A stretch of DNA of 64,000 nucleotides from an uncultured Sutterella sp. (GTDB lineage: Bacteria > Pseudomonadota > Gammaproteobacteria > Burkholderiales > Burkholderiaceae_F): contig CAJKSP010000003.1 of the NCBI GenBank assembly GCA_905202595.1, forward strand, positions 1 to 64,000, written 5' to 3'. Position 1 is the stretch's first letter, and each line of letters begins with the position of its first letter. The translations under genes and the position numbers were made by a program. Positions 58,325 to 64,000 of the stretch are shown here, one piece after another. The notes under the pieces are model-generated. The model was given only the letters and a program-made list of their open reading frames with translations, made no database searches and was not told where the DNA came from.

Positions 58325-58632
58325 GGGTCGAAAAAAGATCCGGGGCTTGGACGAGCAGCCGCCGGATGGGTGAATGAAAGGCTCTCTGCCGGCACAGCCG
58401 GCCGAGAGAGGCGAAGTGTACGACACGAATATGAAGCGAATGCATGCGGCTGGATTGCCGCAGCGCTTCTGCAGCTTCTTTGCCGGCGTCCGGTTCGGCT
58501 CCGGGGACTTCCCTAAGGGCGCGCGCGCCGTCTGGACGGAAAGCCGCCTAGCATGAATGGAGACTGGCAGAGGGGGCACGCCGGCAGCGGCTCGCCGCCT
58601 TTTGCAGACAGGAAAAAAAGGAGAAGGAAGTC

Positions 58633-59709
58633 ATGACCGAAGAACAGCCGAGCGCGCATCTCTACATCAAGCTTTCGGGCTCGCCCAGGGAGCGCGGCAG
58701 GACCTACGGCGAAGCGGCTCGCGAGCGCATTTTGAAGGTGGTTGAGGAGTACAAAGTGCTCTTCGACAAGGAGGCGCACATGGCCTGGGGCGATGCGCTT
58801 CGCATGGCGGCGGCCTATGAAGAGCCGATCAGAGCCTACCGGCCCGATCTCCTTGAGGAGATGCAGGGCATTGCCGAGGGAGCGGGCCTCGACTTCGGAA
58901 CGGTGCTTCTTCTCAACTGCCGTACGGAAGTGATGTTTGCGCAGTTTGAAGACGACTGCTCCGTCATCGGCGTGCCGCCCGAGGCATCGGCCGACGGGAA
59001 GACCTACCTTGCGCAGACTTGGGACTGGTGGTCGATCGGCCAGGGCACGACGGTGATTCTCGAAGTCGAGCAGCCGCCGTACGAAAAGGCGCTCATCGTG
59101 ACGGAAGCGGGCCTTGTCGGTGGCAAGGGCCTCAATGCCAGCGGCATCGGCCTCACGCTCAATGCCTTGAGCGTCGCCCGCGGGCAGCGGGGCGTGCCGG
59201 TTCACGTTCTCATGCGCGGCGCGCTTTCGCAGCCGACGCTGCCCAAAGCGATCGACGCCGTGGCAAAGCCCGTGCGGGCAGGCGCCGGCTGCATCGGGCT
59301 TGCGAGCGCCGACGGCCTCGTCGTGGCGCTCGAGACGGCGCCGAAGAATCTCGACATTCTGCTCTGCGACGGCCATCCCCTCTGCCACACGAATCACTGG
59401 CTCTCGCCCGTGATGCTGCAGGGCGATGAAGCGACGCGCTATTCCTTTACGTCCACGTATACGCGTCTCGACCGCATCCGCCGCCTGACGCGTCCGCTCG
59501 AAGGCCGGCTCACGCCCGAGCTGCTCTTGGGCGTTCTCTCCGACCATGCCGGCCGGCCCGACAGCGTCTGCCGCCATGACGATCCGTCGCTGCCGGTCTA
59601 CCATCGGCACACGTCGCTCTGGGCCATGGTGCTCGATCTGAACGATCGCGTGCTCTGGCTGACGGAAGGCAGCCCCTGCTGCACGAAGGCCCGCCGCTAT
59701 CCGCTCTAA
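58633..59709 (+). CDS. C45-family acyltransferase/amidohydrolase (AAT-like)
   Basis: A 358-residue Ntn-hydrolase related to acyl-CoA:6-aminopenicillanate acyltransferase. The N-terminal 'LSGSPRERGRTYGEAARERI' is the C45 proenzyme opening, and 'DDCSVIGV' near residue 115 holds the nucleophile Cys after which the proenzyme cleaves itself. 'AQTWDWW' and 'GLNASGIGLTLNAL' follow as in the family. Bacterial members hydrolyse N-acyl amides, with unknown natural substrate. No signal peptide. AAGGAG lies ten bases before ATG 58633. It adds to the C69 and M20 amide hydrolases of this window. Confidence 0.87.
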   Translation: MTEEQPSAHLYIKLSGSPRERGRTYGEAARERILKVVEEYKVLFDKEAHMAWGDALRMAAAYEEPIRAYRPDLLEEMQGIAEGAGLDFGTVLLLNCRTEVMFAQFEDDCSVIGVPPEASADGKTYLAQTWDWWSIGQGTTVILEVEQPPYEKALIVTEAGLVGGKGLNASGIGLTLNALSVARGQRGVPVHVLMRGALSQPTLPKAIDAVAKPVRAGAGCIGLASADGLVVALETAPKNLDILLCDGHPLCHTNHWLSPVMLQGDEATRYSFTSTYTRLDRIRRLTRPLEGRLTPELLLGVLSDHAGRPDSVCRHDDPSLPVYHRHTSLWAMVLDLNDRVLWLTEGSPCCTKARRYPL

Positions 59710-59739
59710 AGCGGACGGCGCGCCGCCGGGAGAATCGGC

Positions 59740-59779
59740 AAAAAGAAGCCGCCGGGCGCTTCGGGCGCCCCGGCGGCTT
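59740..59779 (-). terminator. Terminator after ilvD
   Basis: AAGCCGCCGGGCGC (59746-59759) pairs with GCGCCCCGGCGGCTT (59765-59779) with one bulge; on the minus strand CTTTTT follows. Confidence 0.8.
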
Positions 59780-59837
59780 GTCGTCTTGGGGGCGGGGCGG
59801 CGCCAAGGCGCCTGCCCCGCTCGCCGCTTCAGGCTTT

Positions 59838-61499
59838 TTATTCGAGAACGGCGCCGGACATGCCGGAGGTGACGAGCTTGGCATAGCGGGCAAGGTAGCC
59901 CGTGTTGATGCGCGGCTCGCGCGGCTGCCACGCGGCGCGGCGGCGGGCCAGCTCTTCATCCGAGAGCGCGACCGAGATCGTGTTCTCCGGAATGTTGATG
60001 GTGATGAGGTCGCCTTCTTCGATAAGCGCAATCGGGCCGCCCACTGCCGCTTCAGGCGAGACGTGGCCGATGGCCGCGCCGCGGGTGGCGCCCGAGAAGC
60101 GGCCGTCCGTGATGAGCGCGACGCTGTCGCCCAAGCCCGAGCCGACGATGGCGGAGGTGGGGTTGAGCATTTCGCGCATGCCCGGACCGCCCTTCGGGCC
60201 TTCGTAGCGGATGACGACGACGTCGCCCGGGACGATCTTGCCGCCGAAGATGGCCTGAATGGCGTCTTCTTCAGAATCGAACACGCGGGCGGGGCCGGTA
60301 TGCACAAACATGGCCGGATCGACGGCCGAGCGCTTCACAACGCAGCCGTCGGGCGCGAGGTTGCCCTTGAGGACGGCGATGCCGCCTTCCTTGCCGAAGG
60401 GGTTCGACGTCGGACGGATGACGTCCGGATCGAGCACGCGGGCCTCAGCGATGTTCTCGCCCACGGTCTTGCCCGTCACCGTGATCGGATCGGTGTGGAT
60501 GGCGCCGATTTCGCTCAGCTCCTTCATGACGGCGGGGATGCCGCCGGCGCGGTCGAGGTCTTCAATGAACTTGTCGCCCGCGGGTGCAAGGTGGCAGATG
60601 TTGGGCGTGCGCTTCGAGATCTCATTGGCAACCGAGAGGTCGAGCTTGATGCCGCACTCATGCGCAATGGCGGGCAGATGGAGCATGGAGTTCGTCGAGC
60701 AGCCGAGCGCCATGTCGACGGCGAGCGCGTTTTCGAACGCTTCGCGCGTCATGATGTCGCGCGGCTTCAGATCCTTGCGCACGAGATCCATGATGGTCAT
60801 GCCCGCTTCCTTGGCGAGGCGGTAGCGCGCCGACATGACGGCGGGAATCGTGCCGTTGCCGGGAAGCGCCATGCCGAGCACTTCCGAGAGGCAGTTCATG
60901 GAGTTCGCGGTGAACATGCCCGAGCAGGAGCCGCAGGTCGGGCAGGCCTTGTTCTCGATTTCGATGAAGGTGGGCTTGTCGATCTTCTTGGCGTTGAAGG
61001 CGCCGACGGCTTCGGCGATGTCGGTGTAGGAGAGGCGGCGGCCGCAGGTCATGCGTCCGGCGAGCATGGCGCCCGCGGAGATCACGATCGAGGGGATGTT
61101 GAGGCGGCCGGCAGCCATCAGGAGGCCCGGCACGTTCTTGTCGCAGGCTGCGACGAGGACGAGGCCGTCGAACGGGTGCGCCGTCGCCATCGCTTCAACG
61201 CTGTCGGCGATGAGCTCGCGGCTCACGAGCGAATACTTCATGCCCGCATGGCCCATGGCGATGCCGTCGCAGACGGCGATCGCGGGGAAGACGATCGGCG
61301 TGCCGCCGCCCATCGCCACGCCGATCTTCACCGCCTCGGTCACCTTGTCGAGGAACATGTGGCCTGGGACGATTTCGTTCTGGGAGTTGACGATGCCGAT
61401 GAGCGGGCGTTCGATTTCAGCGTCGGAGAGGCCGAGCGCCTTCAGCAGAGAGCGCTGCGGGGCCGCACGGTCGCCTTTTTTGATTCGATCGCTGCGCAT
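59838..61499 (-). CDS. ilvD: Dihydroxy-acid dehydratase
   Basis: IlvD dehydrates 2,3-dihydroxy-isovalerate and -methylvalerate in valine and isoleucine synthesis, using an iron-sulfur cluster. The 553-residue product has the cluster Cys in 'VAACDKNVPG' and 'CPTCGSCSGMFTANSMN', an additional 'VCDGIAMGHAGMKYSLVSRE' block, and 'GRFSGATRGAAIGHVSPEAA' near the C-terminus. Length matches the ~550-residue group rather than the 616-residue E. coli type. ATG 61497-61499 ('MRSDRIKKG') is the expected start. It is divergent from the BASS gene. Confidence 0.96.
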   Translation of the reverse strand: MRSDRIKKGDRAAPQRSLLKALGLSDAEIERPLIGIVNSQNEIVPGHMFLDKVTEAVKIGVAMGGGTPIVFPAIAVCDGIAMGHAGMKYSLVSRELIADSVEAMATAHPFDGLVLVAACDKNVPGLLMAAGRLNIPSIVISAGAMLAGRMTCGRRLSYTDIAEAVGAFNAKKIDKPTFIEIENKACPTCGSCSGMFTANSMNCLSEVLGMALPGNGTIPAVMSARYRLAKEAGMTIMDLVRKDLKPRDIMTREAFENALAVDMALGCSTNSMLHLPAIAHECGIKLDLSVANEISKRTPNICHLAPAGDKFIEDLDRAGGIPAVMKELSEIGAIHTDPITVTGKTVGENIAEARVLDPDVIRPTSNPFGKEGGIAVLKGNLAPDGCVVKRSAVDPAMFVHTGPARVFDSEEDAIQAIFGGKIVPGDVVVIRYEGPKGGPGMREMLNPTSAIVGSGLGDSVALITDGRFSGATRGAAIGHVSPEAAVGGPIALIEEGDLITINIPENTISVALSDEELARRRAAWQPREPRINTGYLARYAKLVTSGMSGAVLE

Positions 61500-62027
61500 G
61501 ATGTGAATGACTCCTCAATATGTTCTGTTTAGGGGCTGCCCTTCAGGCGCTTCTTGGGGCGCTTTCAAAGGGCGTTTGTCGAGTGTAGGGGGCGGGGGCG
61601 CTTCGCTGATAAGCAAAAGCGCTCATGCCGCTTGCGGGCGTCGAAGCTTTGCAGTAGGCGGCAAGGCGCAGATGGAAAATTTTGCAAAAACTTGTTTTTT
61701 GCAATGCGATGGCTCCTCAGATCCCATTGAATTCAAAAAAGTCTATACGAAATGCGCTTGCAAAAGCAGATGTTTGACGGTTCGCTTCCCGTGCAATTTT
61801 CTTGGTTTTGCTGGCAATGAGCTGTTTTGCTTAGGTGGCATGCCCTAAGAAGCGTGCTTCTTGTCAGCCTAGCAGAAGAAAAGACAGGCGCATGAACGGC
61901 GGGGAGCGCCGAATTGAAGCGGGAAGTACGTAGATTGATAGAACGCACCGCGCTATTTCAGGGCGCGCCAAGACAGACCGCCGCAGGCAGCGGCGGCTCC
62001 AAAAACCAACGAGGCCCCCTTTCCATC
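61500..62027. other. 528-base divergent region between ilvD and the BASS gene
   Basis: The stretch 61670-61830 is AT-rich and holds the hairpin TTGCAAAAA-N4-TTTTTTGCAA (61682-61704). The ilvD leader is presumably on the left. I saw no leader peptide rich in Val/Leu/Ile, no tRNA and no convincing promoter pair. Confidence 0.4.
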
Positions 62028-63029
62028 ATGAAAACTCTCGCTAAGATCAGTCAGTTCTTCAATAAGACATTTGCCCTTTGGGTGCTCGTGTTCGGCATCC
62101 TGGGCTATGCGTTCCCGAGCACGTTCAAGCCGCTGGGCAGCTGGATTACGATCCTGCTCGGCATCGTGATGTTCGGCATGGGCCTGACGCTCACGATGGA
62201 CGACTTCCGCGAAGTGTTCCGCCGGCCGCGCGATGTGCTGATCGGCGTGCTGGCGCAGTTCATCATCATGCCGCTCGTGGCGTATGCGCTCTGCATCGTC
62301 TTCAATCTGCCGCCCGACCTGGCGGTGGGCGTGATGCTCGTCGGCTGCTGCCCGGGCGGCACGGCCTCGAACGTGATGACGTTCCTGGCGCGCGGCGACG
62401 TGGCGCTCTCCGTGACGATCACCTCCTGCTCGACGATCCTCGCGCCGGTGGTCACCCCCTGCCTGATGTACCTCTTCGCGAGCCAGTGGCTTGCCATTGA
62501 TCCGATGGGCATGTTCCTCTCGATCGTTGAAATCGTCGTGGTGCCGATCGCAGGCGGCGTCATCGTGCACAAGCTCGTCGGCGAAAAGATCGAAACGGCC
62601 GTGACGGCGCTGCCTCTCGTTTCCGTGACGGCGATTGTGCTCATCGTGGCGGCTGTGGTGGCGGCTTCCGCCGATCAGATCCTCAAGGCCGGCGCTCTGG
62701 TGTTTGCGGTCGTGGTTCTGCACAACGGCTTCGGCATGCTGCTCGGCTACCTTCTCGCCAAGGCGACGGGCATGAATCTTGCCAAGCGCAAGTGCCTCGC
62801 GATCGAAGTCGGCATGCAGAATTCAGGCCTCGGCGTCGCGCTCGCTACGGTTCACTTTGCTGCGAATCCGCTCTCGGCGCTGCCGTCCGCCATCTTCTCC
62901 TTCTGGCACAACATTTCCGGCCCTGTGATGGCGACGATCTTCCACGGCTGGCATGAAGCCGGAGAAGAAATGAGCATGATCGACAAGATCGCTGCTCGTG
63001 CGGCGAGCGAGCAGAAGGCTGCGCATTAA
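62028..63029 (+). CDS. Bile acid:Na+ symporter family (BASS) transporter
   Basis: A complete 333-residue carrier with about ten membrane helices. 'VMFGMGLTLTMDDFREVFRRP' and 'CCPGGTASNVMTFLARGDVALSVTITSCST' are the conserved sodium-site regions, and 'IEVGMQNSGLGVALA' with 'FSFWHNISGP' the C-terminal ones. Bacterial relatives move pantoate, pyruvate-like acids or bile acids with Na+. ATG 62028 opens 'MKTLAKISQFFNK'. It is the native counterpart of the fragment at 220-690 but only moderately similar to it. A two-way terminator follows and the LysR gene beyond is convergent. Confidence 0.9.
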   Translation: MKTLAKISQFFNKTFALWVLVFGILGYAFPSTFKPLGSWITILLGIVMFGMGLTLTMDDFREVFRRPRDVLIGVLAQFIIMPLVAYALCIVFNLPPDLAVGVMLVGCCPGGTASNVMTFLARGDVALSVTITSCSTILAPVVTPCLMYLFASQWLAIDPMGMFLSIVEIVVVPIAGGVIVHKLVGEKIETAVTALPLVSVTAIVLIVAAVVAASADQILKAGALVFAVVVLHNGFGMLLGYLLAKATGMNLAKRKCLAIEVGMQNSGLGVALATVHFAANPLSALPSAIFSFWHNISGPVMATIFHGWHEAGEEMSMIDKIAARAASEQKAAH

Positions 63030-63063
63030 GCGAAGGCCTGCTCGTTAAAGCCTCCTAGCTGTC

Positions 63064-63102
63064 AAAAGGCCCAGCGCGCTTCGCGGCGCGCCGGGCCTTT
63101 TT
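63064..63102. terminator. Bidirectional terminator between BASS and LysR genes
   Basis: AAAGGCCC plus GCGCGC (from 63065) pairs with GCGCGC plus GGGCCTTT (to ~63100), one mismatch, with A and T tracts on either side. Confidence 0.85.
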
Positions 63103-63118
63103 CGCATGGCGTTGCGGC

Positions 63119-63991
63119 TTAAAGCGGCTCAAGCGCCTGCCGAACGGCGGCGAGAAACGCGTCGGTGAGCGTTCTTTTCGGCGCATTCTGCGGCCAGGCC
63201 AGGAAGACCTCGCTCGTGAAGGCGGGCTTAAGCGGCAGGAACATGACTTCCTCATCGGGCTTCACGATGCCCTCGAGGCAGAGCGCATGTGCGCCGGCGC
63301 GCACGAGGAAGGAGGCGTTGTAGAGCAGGTTGTACGTGCCGACGATTTGAAGCCGCTCAAAGGGAAAGCCCAGCCAGCCGGCAAGCCGGCCGTCGATGAG
63401 GCGCTGCCGCGAGGCCAGGAGCGGCTTGCCGATCAAATCCTGCGGCTCAATGAACGCTTTGCCTGCAAAGGGGCCGTCGCGGCGCGTGAGCACGCCCCAG
63501 ACGTTGCGCACAGGCAGGCTGATGCTCTCGAGCCCGTCAAGATCGGCCGGCATGCTGAAGAGGCCGACATTTGAAAGCCCCGTTCTGATGCTGAGCAGCG
63601 CGTCCTGCGCATTCGAGCTGTAGATGTGGCAGCGCACGTTCGGATGCGCTTCGCGAAACTTTTCCAGCACGTCCGCAATGATGGCCATGGCGGGCGTTTC
63701 CGCGGCCGAGATCGTGAGGTCGCCGGCAAGCTCCTGCGTCGACATGGCTTCGCGCTTGGTCTTCTCGACGAGCTCGAGAATGGACTGCGCCTGCTTGAAG
63801 AGAAAGATGCCTTTTTCGGTGAGCTCGATGCGCCTTGTGGTGCGCTCGAAGAGCTTTTGTCCGAGCTCTTCCTCCAAATCGGCGATTTGGCGGGAAAGCG
63901 TCGGCTGCGTGACGAAGAGCTTTTGTGCGGCAGTCGTGAAGCTCTTTTGACGGGCAATTTCTACGAAGTAGCGAAGCGATTTCAAATCCAT
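63119..63991 (-). CDS. LysR-family transcriptional regulator (CynR/CbbR-like)
   Basis: A complete 290-residue LysR protein. The winged helix-turn-helix covers residues 1-60 ('MDLKSLRYFVEIARQKSFTTAAQKLFVTQPTLSRQIADLEEELG' region), followed by a helical linker and an effector-binding domain (~90-290). The start ATG 63989-63991 lies nine bases from the window edge, so the ribosome site is barely visible. Its target may lie beyond the window; the convergent BASS gene is the only neighbour seen. Confidence 0.9.
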   Translation of the reverse strand: MDLKSLRYFVEIARQKSFTTAAQKLFVTQPTLSRQIADLEEELGQKLFERTTRRIELTEKGIFLFKQAQSILELVEKTKREAMSTQELAGDLTISAAETPAMAIIADVLEKFREAHPNVRCHIYSSNAQDALLSIRTGLSNVGLFSMPADLDGLESISLPVRNVWGVLTRRDGPFAGKAFIEPQDLIGKPLLASRQRLIDGRLAGWLGFPFERLQIVGTYNLLYNASFLVRAGAHALCLEGIVKPDEEVMFLPLKPAFTSEVFLAWPQNAPKRTLTDAFLAAVRQALEPL

Positions 63992-64000
63992 GGCGAAGAT

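Noticed and set aside
59778..61532. 584-codon plus-strand frame opposite ilvD
   Set aside because: Shadow of ilvD; composition is Ala/Arg/His/Asp-rich with no domain.
61682..61704. AT-rich hairpin TTGCAAAAA/TTTTTTGCAA as an ilvD attenuator
   Set aside because: It lies about 180 bases upstream of ilvD with no branched-chain leader peptide beside it, so I only list it as intergenic structure.
1..64000. tRNA, rRNA, CRISPR arrays, insertion sequences, prophage genes
   Set aside because: Searched by eye in all intergenic stretches; no cloverleaf, no repeated spacer array, and no transposase or integrase motifs were found.

Overview
The window is about 64 kb of GC-rich bacterial DNA. Its content points to an anaerobic, asaccharolytic gut betaproteobacterium, most likely a Sutterella/Parasutterella-type Burkholderiales. 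The reasons are a betaproteobacterial-type porin, several exported flavin reductases, several C4-dicarboxylate carriers, many peptidases and amidohydrolases, and no sugar-uptake genes. This placement is an inference from gene content. The first ~690 bases do not fit the rest: they carry the ends of an XRE-type regulator gene and a PanS-like bile acid:Na+ symporter-family gene with enterobacterial-looking codon use, and they join abruptly to a 5'-truncated M16 peptidase gene. An assembly chimera is the simplest explanation.

Layout. 0.7-8 kb: truncated M16 peptidase, GNAT acetyltransferase, serB, a periplasmic fumarate-reductase flavoprotein, dprA and a Tat-exported hydrolase. 8.4-14.9 kb: a respiratory reductase locus. 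A Tat flavoprotein and a tetraheme cytochrome c lie on the minus strand. Divergent from them are a histidine kinase with a PhnD-like periplasmic sensor, a FixJ/TtrR-type response regulator and a second Tat flavoprotein, all three overlapping by 4 bases. 15-21.6 kb: a HAD phosphatase and a nickel ABC transporter (nikA, nikB, nikC and a fused double ATPase) with a structured leader. nikR itself lies at 28.4 kb, with all four nickel ligands. 21.7-28.2 kb: SGNH-type protein, porin, LysR regulator, divergent argininosuccinate-lyase-like enzyme and DcuC-type carrier. 29-34.5 kb: C69 dipeptidase, orphan amino-acid binding protein, M20 amidohydrolase, pyridoxal kinase.

34.7-37.1 kb is a compact five-gene operon of unknown function whose first three products look like divergent tandem paralogs. 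37.4-48.5 kb: a small membrane protein, a hypoxanthine-DNA glycosylase, a carrier of unclear family, a fourth flavoprotein with a covalent-FMN motif, an M20 peptidase, an MmgE/PrpD-family protein with a Dcu carrier, and argH. 48.7-64 kb: tilS with a long N-terminal extension, an SF1 helicase, a small membrane protein, a hypothetical protein, AEC and MFS transporters, a C45 acyltransferase, ilvD, a native BASS transporter and a LysR regulator.

How it fits together. Fumarate or related acids could be imported by Dcu carriers or released inside the cell by lyases, and used as electron acceptors by exported flavoproteins fed by a small multiheme cytochrome. The four flavoproteins share one fold. 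Only the one at 4.1-5.6 kb keeps the full fumarate-reductase active site, so the others probably act on different acceptors. No tRNA, rRNA, CRISPR array, insertion sequence or integrase was recognised.
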